DNA of 64,000 bases from Candidatus Melainabacteria bacterium. GTDB lineage: Bacteria > Cyanobacteriota > Vampirovibrionia > Obscuribacterales > Obscuribacteraceae. Where the stretch lies: NCBI GenBank assembly GCA_013288645.1, contig JABDBL010000004.1, forward strand, positions 1 through 64,000, in the 5' to 3' direction. Both the position numbers and the translations under genes were made by a program. A model generated the notes under the pieces. That model had not been told where the DNA came from and ran no database searches. It saw only the letters and a list, made by a program, of their open reading frames with translations. Below, piece by piece: positions 45,921 through 55,734 of this stretch. The first letter of the stretch is position 1, and every line of letters starts with the position of its first letter.

Positions 45921-47810
45921 TTACAAATCCATAGGAAGACTTTTGGTTCTGCAGTGCTCAACCAAAAGATTGAGAAATAGCTTTCCAAAATCACGAAGCT
46001 TGGCGTCCCCTATGCCATAAATGTTGCGCATTTTAAGCAAGCTAGAAGGCCTGCTCTTAGATAACTCTCGCAAGGTAGCATCGGCAAATATGATATATGG
46101 TGGCACTTGCCGCTCTTGGGCTAATTGCTTGCGCAAAGCGCGTAACTCCTCGAACAATTCTCGATCAACACCGCTCCAGGATTCAGATTCGGTTTTAGAT
46201 TTTTTGCTCTGCTCGCCTTTTTCTTGTCGCAAAGGTTGAAGCAATCGTACATTTCGCTCTTTGCGCATGACCTGCCAGGACGCATTATTGAGCCGCAAAA
46301 TAGGAATCGTTCTTCCAGGCTCTGTTTCAATTTCTTCTTGCGCAAGCACGTCTTGATTGATTAATTGATAAATCCAATCACGTACATCTGCAGCATTTTG
46401 ACCCTTCAGTAGTCCAAAAGTGCTAAGTTTGTCATCGTTTCTATTGCGGATATTTTGGGTATTTTCGCCACGCAGGACAGCGACTACATAGCCAACACCA
46501 TATCTTTCTTTGAGTCTAGCAACGCAAGAAAGAATTTTTTGGGCAATGATATCTGCCTCCGGAACCGCCACAGTCAAGCCTAGACAAATATCGCAAGCAT
46601 TGCAAGAATCATTTGGATAGTCTTGTCCGAAATAGCGAACTAATAAACTATGCCTGCAGGCAGCGGCACGACAATAGCCGTCCATATCTTTCAATTGCTT
46701 AATAGAGTTGGTAGCAAAATCAGGATCAGCATTAGGTTCGGAAGCAGATTTATCAATAATAGATTTCCAGGTGAAAAAATCCGAACCAGAATATAAAAGA
46801 ACACATTCTGCTTCGAGACCATCTCTTCCCGCTCTACCAGTTTCTTGCTGATAATGCTCTAGAGATTTTGGCAATGCCACATGGGCAACATAACGCACAT
46901 TAGAGCGATCAATACCCATTCCGAATGCCACCGTTGCCACTACCACATCACATTGTTCGGCAATAAAGGCTTCCTGCGTTTCCGTGCGTTGTTGCGATGA
47001 AAGTCCGGCGTGATAAGGCATAGCTTTAACCCCAAGACGGGTGAGTGAGCTGGCCAAACCATCAACATCTGATCGCCTAAGACAATAGATTATTCCTCCT
47101 TCTCCCCGATGCCGATCAATTACTTCCATTATCTGTTTAGTAGAATCTCTACGCGACACAATTAAAAAAGTAAGATTGGGCCGATCGGCGCTACCTATCA
47201 GCACTTCAGGATTATGTAAACCGAGTTGTTTGACAATATCCTGTCGAACATGTTCAGTAGCCGTAGCGGTATAAGCATGAATAGATGCCCGGGGAAATAT
47301 CTCCTTGAGCTGGCTCAGTTGTCTATATTCGGGTCTAAAATCGTGTCCCCAATGACTAATGCAATGCGCCTCATCAATGGCAAATGTGCGAACATTTATC
47401 TCTTGCAGCAACTGACAAAGATCTGTCTGCATTAAGCGTTCAGGCGAAACAAATAATAATCTTACTAACCCTTGTTTTATTTCTTTTATATAGTCAGAGC
47501 GTTGTGCCACAGTCTGCGAACTATCAAGCTGAAGAGCCCGTATGCCGCAAGCTTGTAAACTATCAACTTGATCTTTCATAAGCGAAATGAGCGGAGAAAC
47601 TACTACGGTGGTATCGCCCCGTAGTACTGCAGGAGCTTGATAACAAAGTGACTTGCCTCCTCCCGTTGGCAAAACAACAAGCGAATCACGACCAGAAAGT
47701 ACGGCCTTTATGGCTGGCTCTTGAAGCGCTCTGAGCGTATCAATTCCCCAGTGATGTAGAATCACAGAGCGCAATTCTGTCAGATCCAAAGACAAAACTT
47801 CTGCTGTCAA
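45921..47810 (-). CDS. recQ: ATP-dependent DNA helicase RecQ
   Basis: A 3'-5' helicase for recombination and fork repair. The helicase motifs are complete: LQEPAIKAVLSGRD, Walker A LPTGGGKSLCYQ, DEAHCISHWGHDFRPEY, TATATEHVR, and GIDRSNVRYVAHVALPKSLEHYQQETGRAGRDG. The RQC region has four zinc-binding Cys (YCRAAACRH and CNACDICLG), followed by a winged helix. A C-terminal HRDC domain (ALRKQLAQERQVPPYIIFADATLRELS) completes a 629-residue RecQ. It borders the accessory region. Confidence 0.96.
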   Translation of the reverse strand: MTAEVLSLDLTELRSVILHHWGIDTLRALQEPAIKAVLSGRDSLVVLPTGGGKSLCYQAPAVLRGDTTVVVSPLISLMKDQVDSLQACGIRALQLDSSQTVAQRSDYIKEIKQGLVRLLFVSPERLMQTDLCQLLQEINVRTFAIDEAHCISHWGHDFRPEYRQLSQLKEIFPRASIHAYTATATEHVRQDIVKQLGLHNPEVLIGSADRPNLTFLIVSRRDSTKQIMEVIDRHRGEGGIIYCLRRSDVDGLASSLTRLGVKAMPYHAGLSSQQRTETQEAFIAEQCDVVVATVAFGMGIDRSNVRYVAHVALPKSLEHYQQETGRAGRDGLEAECVLLYSGSDFFTWKSIIDKSASEPNADPDFATNSIKQLKDMDGYCRAAACRHSLLVRYFGQDYPNDSCNACDICLGLTVAVPEADIIAQKILSCVARLKERYGVGYVVAVLRGENTQNIRNRNDDKLSTFGLLKGQNAADVRDWIYQLINQDVLAQEEIETEPGRTIPILRLNNASWQVMRKERNVRLLQPLRQEKGEQSKKSKTESESWSGVDRELFEELRALRKQLAQERQVPPYIIFADATLRELSKSRPSSLLKMRNIYGIGDAKLRDFGKLFLNLLVEHCRTKSLPMDL

Positions 47811-47911
47811 TAAAAACTCCTCAATATGCTACATGTGTATTTTGACACAGCAATCTCAAAGTATATTACTTTCTTTGTGACAGAAGCGTGACTGCACATT
47901 GCTGTGGAACG

Positions 47912-48413
47912 TTAAAAAGCTTCCACCAATTCCCTGTTGTCCTTAACAGCAGTATCTAAGCCGACGACGTTGTTGAGCTTGAGCATTTGGGTTTGTACTT
48001 GTTTAAAGCCAATTTCTTGATATAGCTTTTTGGCTTTGTGATTATAATCAGAAACCAATAGTGAAAACGCCGGTGAATTGCCATATTCAGTTTGTAGCCA
48101 AGAAAAAAACTTCTTGCCTATTCCCTTTCCCCTATTTCTTTCTTCAATAGCAATTTCGTCAATCCAAAGTATGTCGCTGCCAAATTCATTGGTCCAAACC
48201 CAAACAAGCACCGCATAACCAATTATTTGCTGATTGACTTCAAACACAACAATTTTTCCCTTGTTAGGGAAAGCGCATAAATTCATTATACGTCCGAATT
48301 ATAGTCGGACTGAGCCCATCTTCTGGCGGATAAGCTTCAAACAAATCATCTACAAGTCGCTGAACATTTGCTACATCCTTCAACAGGCATGTGCGAAAGT
48401 GAATATCTAACAT
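47912..48413 (-). pseudogene. GNAT acetyltransferase with +1 frameshift at CCC-TAA
   Basis: The gene begins at ATG 48413 with GAGGA nine bases upstream and reads LDIHFRTCLLKDVANVQRLV and on to EFMRFP, then hits TAA. One base further the other frame continues as NKGKIVVFEVNQQIIGYAVLVW, then IDEIAIEERNRGKGIGKKFF and HKAKKLYQEIGF, a normal GNAT core, to 47912. So the 5' part has the ribosome binding site and the 3' part the fold. A one-base insertion in the CCC run is the simplest cause. The site CCC-TAA also resembles +1 slippery sites, so recoding cannot be excluded. Confidence 0.75.
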
Positions 48414-48695
48414 AAAATACATTCCTCACAGTATTTAAGCCTCATCAACGATAAGGCCTATTTGCCAGCTATAAACCGTTAAAGCAAAACTGTAAGGAAC
48501 TGCTAATGATCTTGAGAATGGGATCTAAACATAAGATCTGTTTGTTTCATGCGTTGATATTTAAGCATATACAATGCAACTCCAATCACTTAGCTGCCAT
48601 TATCTCACACTTATGTTGCCAAGGAATCGAGCAAGACCATTAATTCGCAAGCACTTCCTCTTCTTGTTTATTCAACTTGCGAATATTAGACCGTC

Positions 48696-49091
48696 TTATT
48701 GATGCTTTTTTGCATACTGATCAATTTTAGTCTTGACTTCCCTAGCATTCGCGTCTACTTGTTTTTTATCAATATCAACTTGTCTGTCAATATCCTTCTT
48801 TTCCAGATTGGTCGTCTTGTCAACTGCGGTCTTTGCTTCGTCCAAAGCTTTTTTGTCTAAGTCCAATTGCTTCTTCTCAGAATCTATAGTGGCATCAACT
48901 TCCTTTTTCTCTTGTTCAGTGGCCGTTTTTAATTCACCACCACGGTTCTCAATTAATTGCTTTTGCTCGTCTTTTTGCTTGTCTATATCTTGTTTCTGTT
49001 CGGAAACCCGTTGACCTTCCTGACTGCAAGCTGACAAAAGAACAATCAAGCCACCGGTGGCAAGTATCTTAAGCAAATGACTCTTACTCAT
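48696..49091 (-). CDS. Coiled-coil lipoprotein
   Basis: A 131-residue protein with a lipoprotein signal (LATGGLIVLLSAC, lipobox LSAC with Cys 22). It is followed by an almost uninterrupted charged helix (repeated IDKQK, LDKKALDEAKTAVDK, DIDRQVDIDKKQVD patterns with 11-residue-like periodicity). Such rods tether or space envelope layers. Its exact role is unknown. Confidence 0.85.
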   Translation of the reverse strand: MSKSHLLKILATGGLIVLLSACSQEGQRVSEQKQDIDKQKDEQKQLIENRGGELKTATEQEKKEVDATIDSEKKQLDLDKKALDEAKTAVDKTTNLEKKDIDRQVDIDKKQVDANAREVKTKIDQYAKKHQ

Positions 49092-49319
49092 TTTTCTTCT
49101 CCAATAAATGTGTTGTATCGCCTTGGTACAGTTTTGATAACCGGCGCCGACCGATAAGGTTTTGACTTGCGCCAGCAGGTTAATTACTAAACTATATAAT
49201 CCATTTTGGTAAGGCGTCCAAGGATTAGCTAATTTGCTTTACTAATTGTTAGGTTTGACTTTATAAGCAAAGTAGGATTTATCTGATGCTAAGCTCCGCA
49301 ATAATTTAATTCCTAACTT

Positions 49320-49359
49320 AAAAAAAGAGAGGAATAAGCATAATAAATGTTTATCCCTC
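49320..49359 (-). terminator. Intrinsic terminator of the VIT-VWA gene
   Basis: On the minus strand GAGGGATAA (49359-49351) pairs with TTATTCCTC (49337-49329), with one G-U pair and a 13-nt loop. TCTTTTTTT follows. It lies 18 bp after the stop codon. Confidence 0.85.
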
Positions 49360-49376
49360 CCTTGATAGCTTGCGAT

Positions 49377-51749
49377 CTAACCTATCTTAGGCATAATTAT
49401 TTTGTAAACCTGACCTTCAAACTGTAAAATTAATTGCTTACCGATTGAAAAATATTTTGCAATTGAAGGCTTAGAATGAATCAAATCAAAATATTCCTTG
49501 CTGGCAAAGGTCAACTCTTTTACTTTAGGCAAATGCGTTAAATCAATTGCACTGTCCACCCAAATTTCGTTATTCAGATAGAATGTTTTATCTGCAACTG
49601 ATTTAATAGACGCAGCTTTTTCTTTTTTAACCGCTACATGATCTGCTTCTTGAAGCGCTCTGGCATCTTTTGCTCTCGTGACAGCAAGGGATCCACTCAA
49701 TGCATTTAATTGTCCATATCCAGGGTCAAAAGCACCCACCTCATTCGATTGTCCATACCTGGGATCGACCGGCGCGGTGGCCATTCTTGGTGCAAATGAA
49801 TCTATTGCAAAGGACTGTTGTGCGTAAGCAAAGCGCCTCCCACTGCTCCTAGCCGCAAGAGATGGTCTGGGACTTGCAGCGGACCGACCCCATTGTCTGG
49901 GCATAGGAGGACCATTTTGCGCCAAGCGAGCATTTTCCGAAGGATCAGTAACGAGGAAAGAAGTAAATTCAGTGATTATGCCGTATTTCTTTGAAAGAGA
50001 AACGACCTCTTCAATCACTTCCCGATTATTACCATTTTCGTGGGCAATATCAGTCAAGTAACCAATTCTTCTCATTGCCCACAGTCTAGGCAAGTAAGTG
50101 TTACCAGTTTCTTCAGACTGAAAAGAAAGAGGAAATGAATATGATTTTTCTATACCGTTTACTTTACCGGATAAATGCACAATACACTTTCCAGAGTTTT
50201 TATATTTACCAAGCAGCATTAATTGCGAGCCAGCAAATATATCTTTGATTGCACGAGGATAGACATCTTTAGTCTCAACCCCACTATATTCAATTTTCAC
50301 ATCGGTCAGAAATGGACTGGCGATTTTTTTATAGAAATCAGCGATAGCAATTTCCAGATTTTCATTCGGCGCCACATATTGGCTGGTGCCATGATGTTCT
50401 TCAGCTATTTTATTCAAAAAGCGTGTGTTAACATCGTAACCAACACCAAAATCAAATATTCTAAGGTTATGCTTTGCAGAAATGCTTTTTAAAATATTAG
50501 CTTCGCTAGTATCACCAACTGTAGGTTGACCATCTGTCATCAAAATTACATAAGCAGGACGCTGCGATGATTCATCTAACATTTTGCAGCCTGTTTGCAG
50601 CGCCTGACTTATGTTAGTACCGCCGCGCGCTTCTAGTTCGTCAATATATCTACTGGCAGATTGTCGATTTTCTTCCGTAGCGTTTTGCAAATTTGATTTA
50701 AAATATTCGACATCAGTGTTAAATTGAATAATGGCAAAACGATCATCGGCATTCAACGCTTTCAGAACACCCTTAATCGCTCGTTTGGTCTCTTCAATTT
50801 TGTCGCCCTGCATTGAACCGGACGTATCTGCAACAAAAACAATGTCTTTGCTTATGCTGTTTTTTGCATGTAAGGGCGGAGCCAGGGTAAGCAAGAAATA
50901 GCCTTCTTCGCTCGGATTACGGTGCGTGAGTAAATTAGCTGCTAAATCTTTACCTGAAACACTGTAACAAAGTAAAAAGTCTTTATCGGGCAGCGAGTCT
51001 TTTTCAAGCAAATTCACTTTGGCATGATTATTAGCACTTCTTTCTAAAGCTACTTGGTGACTGGGTGACCAGATTGAGCGAAGTCCTTGCTTACTACTTA
51101 GATCAATCGATAGCTTAGTTTGCTCTATGTTATCTGTCTGCCCTTCAGCTTTTAGCGGATAGCTGTATTTAAGCATACCGTTTTCGGCTTTTAGTAATTG
51201 CGTGTATTCAAGTTCTACAGTTTTAACTCCATGAGGCGGAATTGGGAAAATACGAGCACGTACAGTTTTATAGTCAGCATATTCAAGCAAGCCTGGATCT
51301 ACCATACGTCTTACTATTGCTTCGTATTCTTGGCGGGCTGCTTCTGCTTCCAGTATTTTGCCTTCTACGGGTTTGCCATCGATGTGCAAGGAAAAAGAAC
51401 TAAATGTGGTATCAGCAGGTAATGGGAAAAGATAAGTACCAGCTAAATTGCGGTCAGTGTCATTGGCAAAAATTTGTTTTATGTAAGTTCTGGCTACTTG
51501 ATCACTGATTGCGACCTTTACATCCTGCGATTGCATGCGCAGCCCGAGAGAAACGCTTCCTTTTAAAAGCGGTGCATGTTGAGGACTATGAGTGGGCACC
51601 ACAATGCTGGTCGGTATGTGCGGACTAACATGAGGCACAGCAGTTAGAGCCGGATCAATCATGATCCAGCCGATAGCCCACGAAGGGCTTTGGGCTATTA
51701 ATGAAAGGCTGAGCAAAGAACATAACAGAGGATATTTTGATTTAAACAT
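49377..51749 (-). CDS. Exported VIT and VWA domain protein
   Basis: A 790-residue protein with a signal peptide (CSLLSLSLIAQSPSWA). It has a VIT domain (about 60-190: SLGLRMQSQDVKVAISDQVARTYIKQIFANDTDRNLAGTY.. KILEAEAARQEYEA), then a von Willebrand A domain (about 305-480) with an intact MIDAS: DTSGSM, the Thr in ARGGTNISQAL, and TDGQPTVGD. A C-terminal region follows, Ser/Pro/Ala-rich, with PVDPRYGQSNEVG and a partial second copy DPGYGQLN. Inter-alpha-trypsin-type VIT/VWA proteins bind ligands via metal and act outside the cell. The PVDPRYG motif recurs in the gene at 54490. Confidence 0.9.
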   Translation of the reverse strand: MFKSKYPLLCSLLSLSLIAQSPSWAIGWIMIDPALTAVPHVSPHIPTSIVVPTHSPQHAPLLKGSVSLGLRMQSQDVKVAISDQVARTYIKQIFANDTDRNLAGTYLFPLPADTTFSSFSLHIDGKPVEGKILEAEAARQEYEAIVRRMVDPGLLEYADYKTVRARIFPIPPHGVKTVELEYTQLLKAENGMLKYSYPLKAEGQTDNIEQTKLSIDLSSKQGLRSIWSPSHQVALERSANNHAKVNLLEKDSLPDKDFLLCYSVSGKDLAANLLTHRNPSEEGYFLLTLAPPLHAKNSISKDIVFVADTSGSMQGDKIEETKRAIKGVLKALNADDRFAIIQFNTDVEYFKSNLQNATEENRQSASRYIDELEARGGTNISQALQTGCKMLDESSQRPAYVILMTDGQPTVGDTSEANILKSISAKHNLRIFDFGVGYDVNTRFLNKIAEEHHGTSQYVAPNENLEIAIADFYKKIASPFLTDVKIEYSGVETKDVYPRAIKDIFAGSQLMLLGKYKNSGKCIVHLSGKVNGIEKSYSFPLSFQSEETGNTYLPRLWAMRRIGYLTDIAHENGNNREVIEEVVSLSKKYGIITEFTSFLVTDPSENARLAQNGPPMPRQWGRSAASPRPSLAARSSGRRFAYAQQSFAIDSFAPRMATAPVDPRYGQSNEVGAFDPGYGQLNALSGSLAVTRAKDARALQEADHVAVKKEKAASIKSVADKTFYLNNEIWVDSAIDLTHLPKVKELTFASKEYFDLIHSKPSIAKYFSIGKQLILQFEGQVYKIIMPKIG

Positions 51750-51924
51750 GAATTAGACCTCAATAATGGCTAAAGAGTTAAAATTTGCGCTATATCCAGC
51801 ATACGTAGGCGCAAGCTTTAGATCCATAGTGAAGGACATATTATTGAACCAGGGTAAACCCTAGATCGTTGCATTAGCCATTCAACTAGAATATATTGAA
51901 GGAGGTTATACGTTTGAGGAAAAC

Positions 51925-53775
51925 ATGAAGCTCCCATTTGTTCCTCTTAAGCAGCTAATTAATAACATCCTTTATGCCCAAGGCAAACATGGATTATTGA
52001 TACAGCGGCTACTCTGGGGTGCATTGGCTGGCTATCTGTCAACACTTATTTTGGTCGGCTCGCCTTATTTGGAAACCTTAGAATCGTATATGCTTGAACT
52101 GCGATACAACATGGCGAATAAAAATCTTTGCTGGAACAATAATTGTCCTGAGAAGCGGACAAAAGACATTAGCCTGGTAAAATTCGACGACGGCTCTCAA
52201 TTTGAACTAGGTATAGCGCGCTTTAACGATTTACCTGCTAAACAGATTCTTGCCAAAGCAATAGACAATATAGATAATTTATCTCCAAAATTAATAGTTT
52301 TAGATTTGGATTTGCGAGGAGCCAATTGTCCAGCTTTGGAAAGCGTTTTTAAACGCTATCACAATATTGTCATTGCCTTGTTTGGTAATTTAGAAGGGAA
52401 CCTTCCTGCACCTGCTTATCTAACAAATGCCGCTGCTTTTGGCTATGATGATCTAAACAGCGAGTCAAATGGAAAGGTGAGGCAATTACCGATTAACCAA
52501 CGAACAATATATTCAAACTCCGCAAATAAAAAGGAAAATACAATTGTAGCTGTGCCCTCTTTAACCGAGGCTGTGTTCTCTCAATTACATACATCTAGCC
52601 CTGGTGATCAAAATTCATCAATTAAAGATCCGGGCCCATTATATTTCGGTTTTCGGGAGAAAAACTTTGATTCCATTTCGTTAACAGAAGCGCTAAAGCA
52701 AAATGTAAACTGCGACTTGATTAAAAATAGAATTGTCATATTTGGCGATGTGCTCACATCCAGACAGCAGGAGCCAAACATTACATCGAGTGCCATGCCC
52801 AAAATTTACTTGCATGCAAATGCTATATCAACTTTATTGAACAATGAGCAAATATATACTGTTTCACCTGAATTAGCTAAAGTATTCATACTTTTCTTAG
52901 GAGTATCGTTTTGTGCCCTGGGATCAGTATTGAATTATTTCCTACGCTCTTGCTTGCTCATTACAGCAATCGCTTGCTTATTAATCTCTTCACAAATATC
53001 TTTCGAACTTTTGCGATTGATTATTCCTACTGCACAACCACTAGCTGTGCTTACCATGTCCTACGTGATAGGAAGTTTTATTAACCTCAATAGCAATTTG
53101 AGGGTGCGAAATAAGGAGTTAGCTAAAGCTAGAGAATCAATGCAAATACGGGCAGAAGAAGAAAGACAAAGAATAGCCGAGGATTTACACGATGAAACTT
53201 TGCCTAATCTTTCCGCTGTAGCACGCATGACTGATAAATTAACAAAAGAATTGACAGACAATTCTGTTCCTCGACAGATGCGCGAGCGCTTAGATTTTGC
53301 CATAAATGAAATGCGCCGAGTTATAAATGACCTGCATCCCTCAGTATTAGAGACTATGGGTTTCAAGCCAGCCATAGAAAACCTGTTAGTAACACTAAAA
53401 CGTGATACAAATATTCAGTGTTCGTTTGTCGATAATGCTCACACAACCGAAGACTATCTGACAAAATTACACAAATTACAACTATATAGAATTGTACAAG
53501 AGTGCATAAATAACATAGCAAAACATGCTGAAGCCAAAAATGTTGAAATAATTTTGACAGAACGAGAAAATAAATTAGTATTATCCATTACAGACGACGG
53601 CATAGGTCTGCCCTCTAGTCCATTGAAAAACGAATCGCATGGATTGTTGAATATAAAGCAAAGAGCACAAATGATCGGTGCAAAAGTGGAATGGAAACAA
53701 TTATCTAAATCGGGTACAGAAGTTCTAATCGAATTACCTTTGCACAGGAATCAAGGAGAAAGTGGAAATCAATGA
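51925..53775 (+). CDS. CHASE2-domain sensor histidine kinase (NarL-type)
   Basis: A 616-residue membrane sensor. A first membrane helix (about 28-46) is followed by an extracytoplasmic CHASE2 domain (about 50-300; KDISLVKFDDGSQ, IVLDLDLRG, NRIVIFGDVL, HANAISTLLN). Three membrane helices follow (about 312-385). The cytoplasmic HisKA_3 box EEERQRIAEDLHDET carries His 422. A HATPase domain ends it (YRIVQECINNIAKHAEA.. SITDDGIGLP.. HGLLNIKQRAQMIGA). The next gene, its response regulator, overlaps by four bases. The signal sensed is unknown. Confidence 0.93.
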   Translation: MKLPFVPLKQLINNILYAQGKHGLLIQRLLWGALAGYLSTLILVGSPYLETLESYMLELRYNMANKNLCWNNNCPEKRTKDISLVKFDDGSQFELGIARFNDLPAKQILAKAIDNIDNLSPKLIVLDLDLRGANCPALESVFKRYHNIVIALFGNLEGNLPAPAYLTNAAAFGYDDLNSESNGKVRQLPINQRTIYSNSANKKENTIVAVPSLTEAVFSQLHTSSPGDQNSSIKDPGPLYFGFREKNFDSISLTEALKQNVNCDLIKNRIVIFGDVLTSRQQEPNITSSAMPKIYLHANAISTLLNNEQIYTVSPELAKVFILFLGVSFCALGSVLNYFLRSCLLITAIACLLISSQISFELLRLIIPTAQPLAVLTMSYVIGSFINLNSNLRVRNKELAKARESMQIRAEEERQRIAEDLHDETLPNLSAVARMTDKLTKELTDNSVPRQMRERLDFAINEMRRVINDLHPSVLETMGFKPAIENLLVTLKRDTNIQCSFVDNAHTTEDYLTKLHKLQLYRIVQECINNIAKHAEAKNVEIILTERENKLVLSITDDGIGLPSSPLKNESHGLLNIKQRAQMIGAKVEWKQLSKSGTEVLIELPLHRNQGESGNQ

Positions 53776-54497
53776 CCATTTTGATCGCTGATGACGAAGA
53801 ACGAGACAGACTTTGGCTTAAGAATTTGCTTAAACACTCTTTGCCTGATTGCGGAGACATAGAAGAAGCTAAAGATGGAGAACAAGCTGTAGAACTAGCC
53901 TCCCGACTCAGTCCTGCTTTGGTCTTTTTAGACATCAAAATGCCTAAATTATCTGGCATAAAAGTAGCTGAATTGATTCTAAAAAAAGCTCCCAATACAG
54001 GAGTAATTATGTTGTCCAATTTTTCAGATGAAGTTTATGTTCGTCAATTATGGAAAGTTGTCCCTACAAATGGTTCATTTGCTTATGTACTCAAAAACGC
54101 ATCTGATGATCAAGTTATCGAAGCCGCACAAGCTGTTTCGTCTGGAGATTGCTGGATTCATCCCGGCATCGCAAGAGTAATACAAAGAACTCAAAATAAA
54201 GCAATAAATTTAACCAATGCCGAGTATGAGGCACTTATCTGTATTTCGCTGGGTTTAACCGATCATACAATAGCTAGCAAACTTTACATCACCGAAAAAG
54301 CTGTTCAATCACGCCTCAAATCTCTTTATACCAAATTAGCGTTAGGAAATCGTAACGATTCTTCCGAAATTGATTATAACCAAAGATGTAGAGCTGTCTA
54401 TATTGCTAGCCAACGGGGGTTAATTAATCAATCAGAGTTGGCTGATTGGGAAGCAAAAATTATCACATCTAAAACCATAGGAGGAATTCTTGAATAA
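53772..54497 (+). CDS. NarL/FixJ-type response regulator
   Basis: A receiver domain (1-125) has the acidic pocket DDEE, phosphoacceptor Asp 54 in VFLDIKMP and the Lys of YVLKNASDD. A LuxR-type helix-turn-helix follows (about 160-210: LTNAEYEALICISLGLTDHTIASKLYITEKAVQSRLKSLYTKL). A C-terminal extension of about 25 residues follows. The helix-turn-helix has a Leu/Thr-rich first helix as in NarL. It is co-translated with the CHASE2 kinase (ATGA overlap), so it is its partner. Confidence 0.93.
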   Translation: MTILIADDEERDRLWLKNLLKHSLPDCGDIEEAKDGEQAVELASRLSPALVFLDIKMPKLSGIKVAELILKKAPNTGVIMLSNFSDEVYVRQLWKVVPTNGSFAYVLKNASDDQVIEAAQAVSSGDCWIHPGIARVIQRTQNKAINLTNAEYEALICISLGLTDHTIASKLYITEKAVQSRLKSLYTKLALGNRNDSSEIDYNQRCRAVYIASQRGLINQSELADWEAKIITSKTIGGILE

Positions 54498-55731
54498 TAT
54501 GAAGCTCCTTTTACCATTTATAATTCTATTTTCTGTATCAGCGGCTCTAGCACTGACGTTTAGCCAGCTAAACAGCTATGCCAGTAATAAAAACATTATA
54601 GCTGCCGCCCATGAGAAGCCCTCAGATAACAATAGACCTGATTTTGTAAAAATATCTGCAACAGAAAGCGTAACGCTTTTGGAGCAGATATTGCAAAAAA
54701 TGCATACTATGCCTCAAATTGCTCAGAGGAATAAAAATTCTGTCATAGCCCTTAAAAAAGAGGATTTGGCAGAAAGAGATAAAGATGCCGGCTCTGCCAG
54801 CAGCCTCAATGCTAAGCTTGCTTCAGCAAGAAAGGCTCAGATTGAACTTAAATCAGTTGAGAGCATGAAAAACGTTAAACTGCGAGCAGCAGCCAAAAGA
54901 GCACCGGAAATAAGTTGGGTACCAAATGTACCCAGATTTTACTCTGCACCTAACTCCTACCCATTATCTTCAACAACTCCGTCCCCACGTGATTCAAGAA
55001 TGCGATTCGAGAATAGATCCAGTAATATGCCTAGTTCGCCTGCATTAATCGAGCCAAAACAAGCTACTGATTCTTTCTCGCAAACCCAAGCCCGCAAGCC
55101 AGCGCAGTCGGCTGGACAATTAAACAGGCTTTATGGCGCACCAGTAGATCCAAGATATGGACAGTCAAACGAAGTTGGTGAAAGTCTAAGTCCCCCTGCT
55201 TCTGGTTTCTTGTCGCACAAAACAATGCAAGTACGTGGCAATCCAGCACCATTACAACCAATGAAGCAAAAGAACGACAGCTTAGACATCGCTTTATTGC
55301 CTCCAACTTTGATTAGAGGGATTCCTTTGCTGAGCTTGGGCGATTCGCAGCAGAAAATTTTAAAGGCAGTAGCTGAACAAAAGAATTTAGTCGTAAAGCA
55401 AGAGCCTGTTCACGGTTGGTTAGTATACTCTGTATACAAGAACCGATCACCAGAGTCTTCAGTACAAGTCTTTTTGCGCCAAGGAATGGTGGAAGCTATT
55501 CGCGTATTTGATTCATCTTTTCTGCGGCCAGATTTTGATATTCGGCTTGGCGATGATTTATTTAAGGTTAAAGAAAAATTTGGCGAACCAGCTTTTATTC
55601 TAGCAGAAAAGCGTATCAAATTGACTCAGAATTACATTTACCCACTGAATCAAGTTGGATTTCAATTTTCTAGGCCAATATCAAACGAATCACCAAAACT
55701 AGAAAGTATGCTGATTTTTAACGTACAGTAA
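54490..55731 (+). CDS. Exported protein of the CHASE2 operon with the PVDPRYG motif
   Basis: A 413-residue protein with a signal or anchor (LLLPFIILFSVSAALALTF). A long disordered Ala/Ser/Pro region contains PVDPRYGQSNEVG at about residue 218-230. A folded C-terminal domain (about 275-413) carries SLGDSQQKILKAVAEQKNLVVK, then VQVFLRQGMVEAIRVFDS, with the look of a small alpha/beta ligand-binding module. The start is TTG 54490 with GGAGG five bases upstream; it overlaps the regulator gene by 8 bp. The motif is shared with the VIT-VWA protein at 49377. No family is recognised. Confidence 0.75.
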   Translation: MNNMKLLLPFIILFSVSAALALTFSQLNSYASNKNIIAAAHEKPSDNNRPDFVKISATESVTLLEQILQKMHTMPQIAQRNKNSVIALKKEDLAERDKDAGSASSLNAKLASARKAQIELKSVESMKNVKLRAAAKRAPEISWVPNVPRFYSAPNSYPLSSTTPSPRDSRMRFENRSSNMPSSPALIEPKQATDSFSQTQARKPAQSAGQLNRLYGAPVDPRYGQSNEVGESLSPPASGFLSHKTMQVRGNPAPLQPMKQKNDSLDIALLPPTLIRGIPLLSLGDSQQKILKAVAEQKNLVVKQEPVHGWLVYSVYKNRSPESSVQVFLRQGMVEAIRVFDSSFLRPDFDIRLGDDLFKVKEKFGEPAFILAEKRIKLTQNYIYPLNQVGFQFSRPISNESPKLESMLIFNVQ

Positions 55732-55734
55732 ACG

